Shown here piece after piece: positions 1 to 11,322 of a DNA stretch of 64,000 bases. The notes beneath the pieces are model-generated. The model saw nothing but the letters and a program-made list of their open reading frames with translations. It was not told the DNA's origin and made no database searches. Numbering within the stretch: position 1 is the first letter of the stretch; every line of letters starts with the position of its first letter. The position numbers and the translations under genes are program-made. The DNA is taken from NCBI GenBank assembly GCA_964059195.1, contig CAXKWD010000001.1:221782484-221846483 (forward strand). The letters run 5' to 3'. The stretch comes from Ectobius pallidus. Taxonomy: Eukaryota > Arthropoda > Insecta > Blattodea > Ectobiidae.

Positions 1-660
1 ACAATAAAATAATTAACCATATTTTCTGCGTAGGAACTAGATTTTATTTTTTAATTAGTATAATCCCACGGCGTTCCCACTACGAGTGTAGACTCAAATC
101 AGGAAATGCTTGTTTTAATGCAGTTCAGAAACTCTTATCTTCTCGTCTTCTGTCCAGAAATCTAAAAATAAAAATTTATAAGACTATTATCCTGCCGGTT
201 GTATTATATGGATGTGAGACATGGGCCCTTACATAATCTGAGTGTGTTCGAAAACAGGGGGCATAGGAAAATATTTGGGCCTAAGAGAGATGTAAACTGC
301 ATAACGACGAGCTTCATAACCTGTAGGCTACTCTTCACCGGATATAGAAAGGGTAATTAAATCACGGAGGACGAAATGGGGAGGAAAGACATATCTCAAA
401 TGTATTGACTGGGAGACCAGAAGGGAAAAGACCACTTGTAAGACTTAGACATAGGTAGGAGGACAATATTAAGATAGATTTAAGGGATGTAGGATTTGCG
501 AGGGATGATTGGATGGAGTTAGCACAGATTAGAGTGAATGGCGGGCTCAGGTAAGCGCGGCAATGAAGCTTCGGGTTCCATAAAATATATAGTATTCCTT
601 TAGCTTGCTTAGGAATTATCTATTGCCATTGAGTAAGTCAGTAAATAGGCCTACGTATTC
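1..660 (+). pseudogene. RTE-like non-LTR retrotransposon, C-terminal part of reverse transcriptase ORF and 3' end
   Basis: From about base 85 the plus strand translates as CRLKSGNACFNAVQKLLSS and continues into VVLYGCETWALT, then stops. After frameshifts come RPEGKRPL (about 400) and the end-of-ORF block WEDNIKIDLRDVGF (about 453-495). This is the C-terminal signature of RTE/BovB-like reverse transcriptases abundant in insects. The tail at about 585-650 (cctttagcttgcttaggaat, then ccattgagtaagtcag) matches the 3' end of the copy at 20318-21031. Stops and frameshifts show a dead copy, 5' truncated at or beyond the window edge. Confidence 0.85.
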
Positions 661-1739
661 CCGGGGCAGTTTTTTTCATTTTTTTGGGTAGAATATTTTT
701 AAAGGTGTAAAAAAATCCATCATTAAATTTGTAAAGGAAGCATCAAAGAATTTTAGACTAAATTCAGGTTCGTATTTTAATATCCGTAGGAAGAGATAAC
801 TTAGGCCTAGATTTCAATTTTGATGAAAAAGTGAAATAATTAAATAACACAAATTGAGATATAAGAATGAAATTTTAAACTTTAATTTCGGTTTAAATGT
901 TAACTAAATGTGCAGAATTTCAAGTAGTTTAGAAAACCAGATTTAATACTTTGGTCATCCTTTGTGGAAATACTTTTATTTTGTAACAAATAATTTCTAC
1001 ATTGTAAGGCAATAGTGCAGTGTGCAACGATCCTATAATATATTTTTTAGACTCAGCTATGTTTATACTCCTTTTAGCTGTTAGACCATATCAGGAGTTC
1101 GGGATCTGTGTCTATACAGTAGGATAGGCCATGAAACTATTGATTGTCAATAACAACAAAAGTGTTGTTCCCAGATTTTATTAAAAGAAAATACTTTTAT
1201 TATGACCATCATCATGTGGGTGACCGCAACTATACGGTTTACACCACACATTAAAAGGCAGGAAGCTGGGAGATGTTTCGGTGGTAGTGGTATTTGAGTG
1301 TATAAGATCAGATTTTTCAAACGTATTTACAGACCAGAACTCTATGAAGAAATAAGTAGCTACTTACGTCATTAAGTTACTCATCGCAAAGTGAAACATC
1401 GAAGTGGAGCATTCCCCTTGCAGACGTCTGTGTATACATTGATGGAGTATAACAGATGTCTGGCAAAACACAATGCGTCTATCACAATGAGAAGTGTGGT
1501 AGGAAAGGAAATTATTTACTGAAGTGATATCTATGTTTATTCATGCAGCTACGGTTTATAAAAACGACATTTCTCATGATTCCTATGACGTCAGTATCGC
1601 ATTAAAAATTGAAGTTTTTCTGTATGTGACACAAATAATATGCTGCTATGTAGCTATTTTAAAAGAAATATTGTCTTGCATATTTCTGGCTTGTTTAGGT
1701 TATAAACATTTGCGTCCTACTAATTACATTTCTTTTTAT
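661..1739. other. Unassigned AT-rich sequence with a repeat G fragment
   Basis: No gene seen. Bases about 1055-1140 are a minus-strand fragment of repeat G (ttcgggatctgtgtctatac, also at 42255-42300). The rest is not recognised. Confidence 0.4.
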
Positions 1740-2075
1740 TTATTAAGTGCCAGAATGGTATTTTATGAGATTGTATGGGGACAGGAAAATCTCTGTCCGT
1801 CTGTCTGTCCGTGTGTCTGTACGCGCGATAACTCAAGTGCGCTTTATCGGATTTTCATGAAACTTTTCATTTATAATGTCTATGGGAAGAAGCCTATTGA
1901 TTTTGGACTAAATCGGTTGACATGTACCGGAATAATACCCAATTTAGTGCCTATTTCATCGTAATATATTAGGAAGAATTTATCAAATGCAGATCAGTTC
2001 TCATGACAACATATTGTTTTACAGTGTTGCTTTGGAAGTTGCAATACATCTTGCTTTGAAAAATAACACTAGGCT
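1740..2075 (-). repeat. Repeat H, terminal part
   Basis: Starts at aagtgccagaatgg, then a (CTGTCTGTCCG) tract and a conserved block containing the inverse of ttcttcccatggac. It continues to about 2075, matching 32930-33215 in reverse. An open frame of 146 codons overlaps this repeat and is not a gene. Repeat H is interrupted at about 2076 by mariner sequence. Confidence 0.65.
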
Positions 2076-2465
2076 AAGCCAAACTTCTGCAGGAAACTTT
2101 CTAGGAGGTGTTTAAACATCCACCCTACAACCCGGCCTTCGGTCCCAGTGATTTCCATCTTTTCCTACACCTCAAGAAATGACAGGGAATGACAGAGAAT
2201 GACAGAGAGGAGATGTTTGTCACACAGTGGTTCAAATCCCAGACGGCACGCTTCTACGACACAAGTGTTTAAAAGTTGGTGCACGGTAAGACAAATATTT
2301 CAATTTCGGTGGCGAATATGTTGAAAAATAGCTTAACACTGGCTGTGTCTGTTGCAGTAACTATTTATCGTAATATTGTGTTTGAAATTGTGTTTGACTA
2401 TTTGAAATTGTGTTTTGTTTCTGTAAACGGACCCAGGGAAACTTACTTTATGGACGCGCCTCGTA
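2076..2465 (+). pseudogene. Mariner transposon, C-terminal transposase fragment and right end
   Basis: The block around 2100-2180 encodes a decayed version of the PPYSPDLAPSDFHLF signature around the third catalytic Asp of mariner transposases, followed by a LKK-type helix. The right terminal repeat ends gacgcgcctcgta, the same terminus as at 21445, 28619 and 40059. The N-terminal two thirds is absent. Confidence 0.8.
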
Positions 2466-2499
2466 AAAAAATGAATATCATTTGAAATTAGCAGAAAGA

Positions 2500-2620
2500 C
2501 ATATTCCATCAACAATAGAAAACTGATGGACACCAATAGGCCTAGTTGCATAGCTACTGGTATACACACAGAACTCCTGATATGACCTAGATGTTCAAAC
2601 GAGTATAAATAAAGCCTAAT
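2500..2620 (+). repeat. Repeat G fragment
   Basis: The sequence around ccatcaacaatag and tcctgatatgacct recurs with variation at 1055-1140 (minus), 42030-42320, 44090-44430 and 51140-51315. The class is unknown. Confidence 0.5.
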
Positions 2621-2891
2621 AATTAAGAAGATAAACTCTATAAACTAGAAGGAACAGAAAATTGTTCAAGTTCTCACCAGTGTTCTTTGTAATCGCTGCA
2701 TAACTGTTAAGAGAATCACTTAAACTAGTCTTTTAATGGACAATTTCACACACAGTCGCGTTAAATGTCTTCCTGGTTGCGCAGCACCGGCGGCTGTACC
2801 CATGTTTCAACACGACCGATATCAATATTCATCGCCTAAATGTACCGGTTCAAATCTGGAGCGCGATTCCCTGCTATTAACCCATACAATA

Positions 2892-2988
2892 TACGAGGGC
2901 CGTCAACAAAGTAAGTTTTCCTAGGGCCGTTTACACAAACAAAACAAAATTTCATGGAAATATTTATTACAACAGATAAAGAATATGT
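2892..2988 (+). mobile_element. Mariner terminal inverted repeat fragment
   Basis: TA then cgagggccgtcaacaaagta, followed by sequence matching the mariner end at 39426-39515 (aaacaaaatttcatggaaat). Only the first 95 or so bases of the element remain before repeat I begins. Confidence 0.65.
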
Positions 2989-2989
2989 C

Positions 2990-3112
2990 GATTAATACGT
3001 CATCTATCTAGGTTTTTGGCAGTGAACAGAATAAAAACACATTTCTTTACAACACAACTTATTTGGAAAGTAAAACTATATAAATGTGCTTTAATTAACA
3101 ATACGATTTCAA
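2990..3112 (+). repeat. Repeat I, left part, interrupted by repeat F
   Basis: attaatacgtcat, then gaacagaataaaaacacatt, matches 16541-16640. Repeat F begins at about 3113 inside it. Confidence 0.5.
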
Positions 3113-3585
3113 TTCGTATATTGCGATACAAGTGCCGTAAGCGGTGCATACGGATCGAGGAAAGAGCTTTTTCAATTTCCGAGATCCGTTATGCGCTTAT
3201 GGCACGAGTATTGCATGCTATTTTTTGCACGATGATTATTTATATCAATTTATTTATATTAATTGAAATATTAGCTGAAATTATCATGTATACTATTGAA
3301 GATGGATGTAATATTTCAGAAAGTGATTCGCATGTGTTTGTTGTTATGGGAACCGAATATTTGTCCTGTTAAAGTCGCCAAAAACTGGGGGCCTTGGTTC
3401 CGGTCTTCCACAAAGGCTTGTATTACGATGGTTTTACTTACGGCACTTGTGCTTTTTGGAATTTTTACCGCACGGAGATTTCTTTTGTTTTCATAGCAAC
3501 CAGATTAAGTGTGGGATTGTCAAGTTACGATCCACAGCAACAATATTCATAAGCACCACTAATTAGTTACGTCGTGCAAAAAAGC
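3113..3585 (+). mobile_element. Repeat F (MITE-like element)
   Basis: One of five long copies (also 4430-4895, 17655-18152, 27635-28135, 53366-53872). It runs from tattgcgatacaagtgccgt to ttacgtcgtgcaaaaaa. The motif ttacggcac recurs in both orientations inside it, and intact copies carry a near-palindrome around ctcggcgcaagcgcctcg, partly deleted here. The ends (tatattgcg and, inverted, tattttttgc) are weakly alike. Superfamily unknown. Confidence 0.7.
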
Positions 3586-4429
3586 CATTTCATGTCAGCG
3601 AGCTTTGACTATTTTCTTGGGAAGTTTTAGACAATATAATATTCCAGTTTTCCTGTCTCACAGGCAATTACCGGATTAGATTTATTTACTTACGACTCAT
3701 CGTCGCTATTCTTCCAAATCTTCCATTCTTCCATGATTGGTAGGATTACATATCACTTAAAGTGAACAGGCATGAGGCAACAACAATAGCAACAAATGAA
3801 CATCAGTAGTTAATCTTCAAGGCCTCCTAGTGCACTTAAATTTCCAATACGAAGATACCTTTGTGGTTAACTCTGGTATAATTTTTGTTTAAAAAGATGA
3901 ATGTTCAAAAAGTTCAAAGAGGGCCTTGATGACTCGCAGAGAAAAAGGAGAAAATAGCAAAGGCAACCTTGTATAAATTAAAACATTTATAGATGTCAGT
4001 GGCATCAGCAACACATCACTGTCTCGAGTGCACGCTGCATTCTGCAGATTCCACTAATTGCCATGGCAACGTGCCATTATTTTGCACTGGGGGCTTTCCA
4101 CGCGGAATGCGTGACGTTGCAAATCTGAACCAGTTCATGGCGAAGTTGCTTCGTGACAGGAGGCTCTGGATTTAATAAAAATCAATCTGCTTAGCGATAG
4201 TCGTTTGTCTTTCATTCATTTATTTTGTCGTCAACGTGGGGAGTATGTGCGCTTCTAGGAAGAGCTGTAAGGATAAATTATGATCTCTGTAACGACTACA
4301 AGACTGTTAAAGTCGTGGAACGTAATTCACAAGCGGAGAGAAATTGATTTTAATGAGGGTAAAAGTTTCACGACTTTATGACATTACAGGGTGTCCCAGA
4401 AATGCTGATTATGTTTATCGGAAAAGGAA
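3586..4429. other. Unassigned sequence; possible terminal exon and a Tc1/mariner end
   Basis: Mostly unrecognised. A 60-codon plus frame at 3993-4175 ends in a TAA that overlaps an AATAAA (4174-4179). It is more GC-rich than its surroundings and has four cysteines, but there is no supporting homology. At 4388 cagggtgtcccagaa resembles the terminus of many Tc1/mariner elements. Confidence 0.3.
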
Positions 4430-4895
4430 AAATACTTTTTTGCACGACTTAACTAATTAGTGGTACTTACGAATGTTGTTGCCGTGGATCATAAGCTGAC
4501 ATTCCCACACGCAATCTTGTTGCTATGTGCGGTAAGAGTTTCCGTGCGGTAAGAATTTACTTACGGCACATCATAATACAAGCCTTTATGGACAAGGCCC
4601 CCCAGGACAAATATTCGGTTTCCCGTAACAACAAACACATGCGAATCACTTTCTGAAATAAACATCTATCTTCAAGAATGTATATACATAATATTTTCAG
4701 GTAATATCACAATTGATATAATTAAATTGATATAAATAATCATCGTGCAAAAAATAGCATGCAATACTCGTGCCGTAAGCGCATAACGGATCTCGGAAAA
4801 TTGAAAAATCTCGGCGCGAGCGCCTCGTTTTTTCAAACTCTTTCCTCGATCCGTATGCATCGCTTATTGTATCGCAATATACTATTGAGCCCAGC
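4430..4895 (-). mobile_element. Repeat F copy, minus orientation
   Basis: Runs from ttttttgcacgact to gcaatatact. Contains the palindromic centre ctcggcgcgagcgcctcg and several ttacggcac motifs. It is mildly diverged from the other copies. Confidence 0.7.
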
Positions 4896-5243
4896 CGTTA
4901 CCAATCTGACTACTATGTGAACGATCAAAGAGATCAGTAAAGAATACTGGTTTAAGGGCATAAACCACTGAAATATGGACAAAATTGATATAAAAATGCC
5001 CAAAGTTACTAGATCCATACTCCACTTTTTTTATTGACTAGAAGATTGCACTCTTACGCGTGCAGGTAAATAATACTTTTACCATTAAGTGAAAATAACG
5101 ACATATCACTGTGAGTTTCAGGAATGATCGATGAGTCCACAACCCTACAACATAGCAACACCGCCGCTAGAATACGTCGTATGCAATCCATACCACAATT
5201 CACAGCAAATAACCTTAAGCAAAATTAAAAATTATACTTTAAT
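4896..5243. other. Unassigned AT-rich sequence
   Basis: No gene, terminal repeat or recognised family seen here. Confidence 0.4.
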
Positions 5244-5661
5244 CGACTACACAGAAAACAATCAACTCAATGATTAGGCTTATCCAAAATGTAAAAAATC
5301 CAAAATTTAAAAAAAATCTAAAAATCCAAAATTAAAAAATCGAAAAAAAAAATTCAAAAATAAAAAACAAAGATCTAACATTAAAAAGATCCAAAATTAA
5401 AACAATTAAAAAAAAAATCGAAAATAACAAATCAAAAATTAAAAAAATTGAAAATAAAAAATCCAAAAAATAAAAAAACAAAGATCCAACATTAAAAAGA
5501 TCCAAAATTAAAACAATTAAAAGAAAAACTTTAAAAAATCCAAAATTTAAAAAGTCTAAAAACCCAATATTAAAGAAGTCCAGCGTTCCAAAATTGAAAA
5601 AAATCCAATGATCCAAAAATTAAAACAAGTTTCACTTCTGTTCCGTGGCGTTCCACGCACA
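5244..5661 (+). mobile_element. B element copy 1 (Helentron-associated-like), left end missing
   Basis: Begins inside the conserved block at ctacacagaaaac, then a low-complexity array of variable units like aaaatccaaaaatta, then aagtttcacttctg and ttccacgcac. Compared with copies 4 and 5 it lacks the leading 110 or so bases. A 94-codon minus frame through the array is a by-product of the simple sequence. Confidence 0.75.
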
Positions 5662-6151
5662 CTTTCTTTTTCTTTATTAATTTCCAATACGACATTCTTG
5701 CAGGCGTTTCTCTGGATTATATCAGACCACAAAGAAGTTTCTACAAGTACAATACATTACCTCGATAAAAATTCCAATAAAACTTAATGCACTCTATATT
5801 GAAACCAGATAATAAGACTGAGTTGTTTAGAGATACATTACATATGACCTCTTGTATCTGTGAGAATAGAGCTTGAACTTTTCCTAATCTAATTTACAGC
5901 CACCATTACTGACTGTAGGTGTGGTATATACATGGAGCTAGTTAAGGCTTGATTACCTCGTGAGCTTTGCTTTGCTTTTCACTTTCCCTTAAGACAATGA
6001 CACTTCGCCTGGTTGTGAACTCAGGACTCACACGAAGACACGATCCAGTATCTGCATGTCTAGTCCCGCAGAAAAAAAAACTTCGTATGCATAATGCGAT
6101 GGAACTGGCGCAGTATATTTTTAGATAGTCGTAGGTAAAATAATCACTTTT
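5662..6151. other. Unassigned sequence between two B elements
   Basis: No gene or clear repeat. A decayed fragment resembling repeat G context cannot be excluded. Confidence 0.35.
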
Positions 6152-6641
6152 GAAGTGAAACTTCTTTAGCCGCGCTAGGACTAAATCGAGAACTAACCCG
6201 AACGAACAAAATCGTCACGAAATTAGTGGGGCTGTGACGGAACGGACTGCACAGAAAACATTCAACTCAATGATTAGGCTTATCCAAAATCATAAAATCC
6301 AAAAATCCAAAATTAAAAAATAAAAATTTTAAAAATGAAAAACCAAAATTAAATAATCGAAAATAAAAATTTAAAAAATCTAAAAATCCAAAAACCAAAT
6401 TTTTTAAATCCAAAAAATAAAAAATTCAAAGATCCAAAATTTAAAAAATCCAAAAATCTTAAATTAAAAAAATAAAAAGTCCTAAATTTAAAAAAGCGAA
6501 AATATAAAATTAAAAGACCCAACATTTAAAGAATCAAAAATTAAAAGCTCAAAATTTTAAAAAGTCCAAAAACCCAATATTAATAATCCAAAATTTAAAA
6601 AATAAAAAAAGTTTTACTTCTGTCACGTGGCGTTCCATACA
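6152..6641 (+). mobile_element. B element copy 2
   Basis: Left end gaagtgaaacttctttag, the conserved block ending gattaggcttatccaaaat, an AT array, then the inverted subterminal repeat gttttacttctg, the 3' hairpin region gtggcgttcca and the end. Complete in outline. Confidence 0.8.
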
Positions 6642-7200
6642 CCCGATTTTTCTTTTTTGGATACGCTCTGTAAAACAGCTGCTTGTCGTACTGTTAACAC
6701 GCCGAAAAGCAGCACTTTAGCAGCCTAGGCCGGCAAAGTAATTTTTACCAGCCTAGGACGTTAAAATCGTCATGGCAATTGAAAAATCCAGATGGCAGTG
6801 ACCTGTCATACCAGCCGTAACAGGGTTTATATAAGTTATTAAAATACATGTTCAATACTGTTGTGCTCGATCAATGAAATAAAATAAATATACCAGTAGC
6901 TCAACTATGATATATTTTGTGATTCGCCGCCTAGCCCTTTCGGTGCCTTTGCACCATCTTCAGCGCATCTTTTTGCTGGCTTGGAGTTCCAGTAATTAAA
7001 ATAAAAAACTGCATTTCGTCACATTTATAAAATAAGATAAAATTTATAAAATCTCATAAATGCAGTATCACTGAAATCATTAACACAGCTGAAAAAAGGA
7101 CTATGTGACTGCCATGACAATGAATTGGATAATTATATTAAAATATAACAGTTAGCTAGGAAGGAACACAATAGTTTAAAACCTAAGAATCCGGGCCAAA
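6642..7200. other. Unassigned sequence
   Basis: No gene seen. At 7180-7195 a stray cctaagaatccgggcc resembles a hAT terminus, next to the hAT that starts at 7209. Confidence 0.35.
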
Positions 7201-7208
7201 GTCATAAC

Positions 7209-8311
7209 CAGGGCCCGGATTCTAATGACAGTCATCTTTTTATTGATCCTGCATAGATATTGCCTTCTTGTAGATAAATCCTAATCATGGCCTCTAGATT
7301 ATAGAAATGCATTTTCATTAGGTCATTTTTTGTCATTTTATGCAATATAATATTTTTAGGGCATTTATTTCAATTTTACGTCATTATTTTGTAATTTTCT
7401 TGTCATTTGCTTCCTTATTTAGTCATTTTCATGTATTTAAATTGAGCGTATTAACTTTTTTCGTCGCTACCGGTGCTGTCTTTAAAGTGTTTGTTTGTTT
7501 AATGCAAGAAGTAAAAATTCGGCGTTAAAGTGTTGTCATGTCTCAGTCGCAAATGAGAATCAAAGAAACGCCAAAATTTTGTACTATGTTACTATTGTTA
7601 TTATATTTACTTGGCACCAGAGTCTGCCAACTGCTTGGATTTATTTATTTTTATTTATTCATTAAATTTCTTGCACTACAAGTTGGTCAACAACCCGGTG
7701 GCAGTGGTGCAATAAATACCAGCTATACATTTCAAGGTGAAACTACTGTTTACCCCGAATTAAACAACAATATAATCCGGCAGACCACAAAAGGAAATGC
7801 CGAATTTTGACTCGCCAGTGCATAGGCGTAACCAGGCCAACCATATGGGGGGGGGGGGGGTTATAACATCCAGGGAGAGGGGGGTCCGGGGGTCCTTCCC
7901 CGGAAAATTAAAAAATTAAGATGCAAAATAACGAGTTTTAAGCTTCCCACGCTTTTTAGGCTACTTGTATTAAGTAATTTATGGGCAGACATTAAAAAAT
8001 TATACAATTTTCCTTTTTTAATCAATGGGGGGAGGGGGGTTCAAACCCCCAAAACCCCCCCCCTCGGTACGCCTATGCGCCAGTGCCTCAGTGCCAGTAC
8101 AAATTTCCGTGACAAAAGAACATTCTCAACATTACAGTTATTTACAGTTTTTACAATTATGTACGAACTAGTCTATAAATTTGTGTATACAATAATAATT
8201 TTTTACAAATAAAATATGTTTTTTGGACTTTTTTTATAATTATTAAGTCATTTTCTTTCAAATTTAGGGTCATTTTTCAAACAATTTTAGGTCATCAGAA
8301 TCCGGGCCCTG
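7209..8311. mobile_element. hAT-type non-autonomous element with second hAT nested inside
   Basis: Terminal inverted repeats CAGGGCCCGGATTCT at both ends (21 bp, one mismatch) and a perfect 8-bp target duplication gtcataac at 7201-7208 and 8312-8319. Subterminal arrays of ttttaggtcat-like motifs flank a core. The core holds frames at 7340-7528 and 7538-7810 that match, in reverse, the decayed core of the relative at 63160-63899. The 7538 frame begins MSQSQMRIKETPK; I see no transposase motif in it. Confidence 0.88.
7821..8077. mobile_element. hAT-type MITE, CATAGGCGTA termini
   Basis: Begins cataggcgtaacc and ends ggtacgcctatg. A perfect 8-bp duplication cgccagtg lies at 7813-7820 and 8078-8085. 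Homopolymeric G and C tracts lie near both ends. Same family as 56467-56865, and inserted into the hAT at 7209. Confidence 0.88.
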
Positions 8312-8337
8312 GTCATAACTAATTATTTTCCATTATG

Positions 8338-9150
8338 TTTTTACTTCCTCTGCCCGTACCATTAGGTACTAAAGGTAAAGGAAGTATTGTTTTCGACCCC
8401 AAAATTCGAAGTTGAGTTTTTAGCATATATACACGTTTCAAGGCCCCCTGAATCCAAAAATACTATTTTTGGAAACATGTCTGTGTGTCTGTGTGGAAAA
8501 TATCTGTGAACAAGCTAGCTCCAAAACGGAAAATCGTATGAAAACAAAATTTCGTATTTGGGTCAGGTACCTTCTGAAGATGTGAGGATAAGATTGGCGA
8601 CTATTTTCTCTTATTTTTAAGGGGACTTTACATGAAGAAATTTTCGTTTTTCGCGATTTTCTCGAAAACGGCTCTAACGATTTTCTTATACTAAGAGCTA
8701 AAACTTTTAATTGAAACATTTTTTCGAGAAAATTCTCTGAGGGTAGTTACAAGCCACCCACTGTTCACCCACTGTTTGTAGAAAGTTTGTCTTACGTGAT
8801 GAACAACTGAATTCGCGCTCTTTCACGGCCTCTTATTTTATATAAGAATTTGAAGTGAGAAAGATGTATTGTTGGCCATGCATAGAGTAAAGATGTATCT
8901 GAGGGAAATATTCGATAAATTTCGGAAATTATATTTTACGGCAGAAAGTTCAATAAACGTCTGCAGTCATTTGTTTTTTTTTTTTTTTTAAGTTTGTTAT
9001 ATAGACTGCGCTTTTAGTCGCATCATTGAAAGAAGAGGTATTTATAGGATAATTAGCGTAAAATTGTCTCTTGCGATTCTGTACAAGGATATGTGAATAC
9101 TGCTAACTTTTATTTGGGCAGAGGAAGTTATGTGACTTTCACATCAGATT
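8338..9150 (+). repeat. Repeat E, essentially full copy
   Basis: Runs from ttacttcctctgcccgtacc to gggcagaggaagttatgtga. Short inverted termini (acttcctctgccc) are seen and the unit recurs at 17467-18890 (minus) and 45641-47222. No target duplication was identified, so the class is open. The 93-codon minus frame inside is not conserved between copies. Confidence 0.65.
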
Positions 9151-10254
9151 TTTTTTAATCAATTTCTCGTTCATGTTCTCTTGGTGGAATCTTCAATTCC
9201 CTGCATTTCAATATATTATGACCTCTAATTTTTCATATTTATTTATTACCGTAGACATGAAATGTAATCATATTTGCTCATTTAAGTTTAGAATTTCTTA
9301 GCGGCGTTTTTAATTCCCTCTTATTTTTTAGTGCTGACTTACATTTAATTCATCCAGCGGCCAAATATGTGTGCGTAAATGTATCGAGTGCCACCAAGAT
9401 CAAAATAGCCACCACTTTTTGAGTGTTTTACCCTTTTAAGTCTTGAAGGCCGTTTTGGACAGCTGTTAGCGAATAAGCATATTTCACGTTATACATAGCC
9501 CATACCTATTCACTATTGTAGAAAAAATAGTATGCAATACATGGGCGTGACGCAAGCGCCTCGTTTTTCAAACTTCCCCTCGTCTTTGTTAAAGAGTAGG
9601 CCTACTTTCCGAACTAGTATTAGGTGCACGAAATTCAACTTTCCACCATGAACGTGTAATTGATTAAAAAAAAGAAAACACTATCGTTGAAAAAAGAATT
9701 TTGTCTAACATCCTGCTTGTTATAATAAGAGAAGGGGTTTTAGTCATGGCCCTCTACGTTAATAAAAATTATTACAGGCCATGCTTAAGAAAAAAGATTA
9801 TTGTTACCATAGCAACAGATAATGACGTAATGAGAATTACAGTAGGTTATAAAGAAGTAATAGAGACTTCGTGTTGGATTGAATACCGACGCAATCACTA
9901 GGCGCCTAGTGTGTGTGTGATTATTATTATCAGAGTAATTTTCCACGAGTGTTGTGATCAGCTTAGGGCGGCGGCAGGACGTGTGAAGGAGACTACTTGA
10001 ATGTGAAATTAAGGCGAAATAAAGTTGTACTAATTTCAGCTGTGCATTAATTTGCTAATCACTTTGGCCATTAACCCTAGGGAGACGACGTGTGTGGCAT
10101 GCCCATGCCCATATTCTCCTTGCGCTGTTTTCTTAGGAAATCACTCGTTTGATTTTGATTTGATTTGGTTTTGAAAGTCATCAACATCCAGTAAGGAGGC
10201 ATTGACCATGGGCCTTCAATCCACGGCCACCAAAAACCTTTAATATGTGTTACA
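9151..10254. other. Unassigned sequence with a repeat F fragment
   Basis: About 9526-9600 is a decayed F piece (gcaagcgcctcgtttttcaa). A 66-codon frame at 9701-9901 has no recognisable features. The rest is not assigned. Confidence 0.35.
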
Positions 10255-11245
10255 AATAAAATCAGGTAAACTGATGTAACAAAGTGCCAGAATGCTTTTG
10301 TTTAATCTACAGTATACTGTATTAATAAAAGGAAGCGTGTGTCTTTCCTCCTGTCTGTCTGTCTGTCTGTCCGCGATGCCCAGCGAAATCTACTCAACGC
10401 AGAGGTCTGAAATTTTAAACATAGATGGACTGAAGGGTCGGAAAATGCACCTCGAAGCCGGAATTTTAATTTTCGCTTTCGTTCGTGAGTTATGAGTGCA
10501 AAACGGACAAAAAACGTGCATTTTTGCGTTTTCGAAACATTTTTCAGTTGTACATTTCAATGTCAAATCAATTACAGTTGGCTTTGGCTATTTTTGTCAT
10601 ACCTTGGAAATAAAACTTTCGCGATCGCTTGAATGTTGTAAGCCCTAAATATGGTCAAACATTGATTTATTTGGACGAAACTCACTATACACTGGTTTTC
10701 TGGGCCAAGGAACTCGAATCTGAGGTCGCTTTTGTCAGGCGACGCTATCTAATCGTGGTATGTAGTCCACGTGATTTAGGTGTTAATAAATATGATGATT
10801 TCACTATTATGCTCTTAATTTTTAATTTTTGAAATAATTATCGCGGGCAAAGCCGCGGGCACGTGCTAGTCAGTGATAATTGCAATTAAAATAAGTTTTT
10901 TAATCGATTAATCGATTAGGTCTATTGCTTGCACTGGAACGTTTAAACTGAAAAATACTCACATTAAAATATATTGTAGATATCGATAGCCGTACATTTC
11001 GATAGAATAAACATTATTATATCAAGAGCGGCTTTTTTTAATTATTCAACAGCTAGATTTAATAAATTTACAAACATCTGACTGCATTGGAGTCAAGACC
11101 CTCAGTGATTATCAACGCGACTTTGTAGTACATTCATGATTTCCCATTTAAAAGCATGTGACCTTTAATTAGTCGTTACTCCGGTACCGGTCAACGCATT
11201 TGGTCCGATACCAATAGGTTTCTTCCCATGTACGTTATAATGATA
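10255..11245 (+). repeat. Repeat H copy carrying a Helitron
   Basis: Left end aaaatcaggtaaactgatg, interrupted at 10305/10870 by a Helitron, then continuing through the block shared with 26068-26215 to the ggtaccggtcaac and ttcttcccatg blocks near 11180-11230. Confidence 0.65.
10306..10869 (+). mobile_element. Helitron family D, non-autonomous, complete
   Basis: Begins TC, ends with the hairpin gcgggcaaagccgcgggc followed by CTAG. The host repeat H reads tttaatcagtgat elsewhere (32186-32198). Here it is split exactly as tttaa | element | tcagtgat, the A/T insertion without duplication expected of Helitrons. No Rep/helicase frame is present. Two short frames inside (67 codons each) are carried by several family members and have no known motif. 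Confidence 0.88.
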
Positions 11246-11322
11246 CGGTCTTAAGATGACGTCCCTTCTCGGAAATATATATGTGAGCAACTATTTTTAA
11301 GTAGGCCAAGAAGGTTGATAAG

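Noticed and set aside
1524..1964. 146-codon plus-strand open frame, the longest in the window
   Set aside because: Its second half is repeat H in reverse (ctgtctgtccg tract and gaagcctattgatttt block). The composition is that of translated AT-rich repeat, with no domain or splice context.
5332..5616. 94-codon minus frame rich in F, L and I, like a membrane protein
   Set aside because: It is a translation of the A/T array of a B element. Comparable frames arise at 14609 and 48360 from simple sequence.
7821..8077. G-quadruplex regulatory region from long G and C runs
   Set aside because: The runs belong to a hAT MITE present twice; no gene is adjacent to regulate.
8438..8719. 93-codon minus frame in repeat E as a gene
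   Set aside because: The other E copies at 18440-18790 and 46780-47110 interrupt the frame.
10629..10832. Conserved 67-codon frame starting MNVVSPKYGQTL, seen at 10629, 39099, 46323 and (minus) 55769
   Set aside because: It recurs because Helitron D is multicopy. Copies contain frameshifts and stops, and no known motif is present. Only a genome-wide test for purifying selection would revive it.
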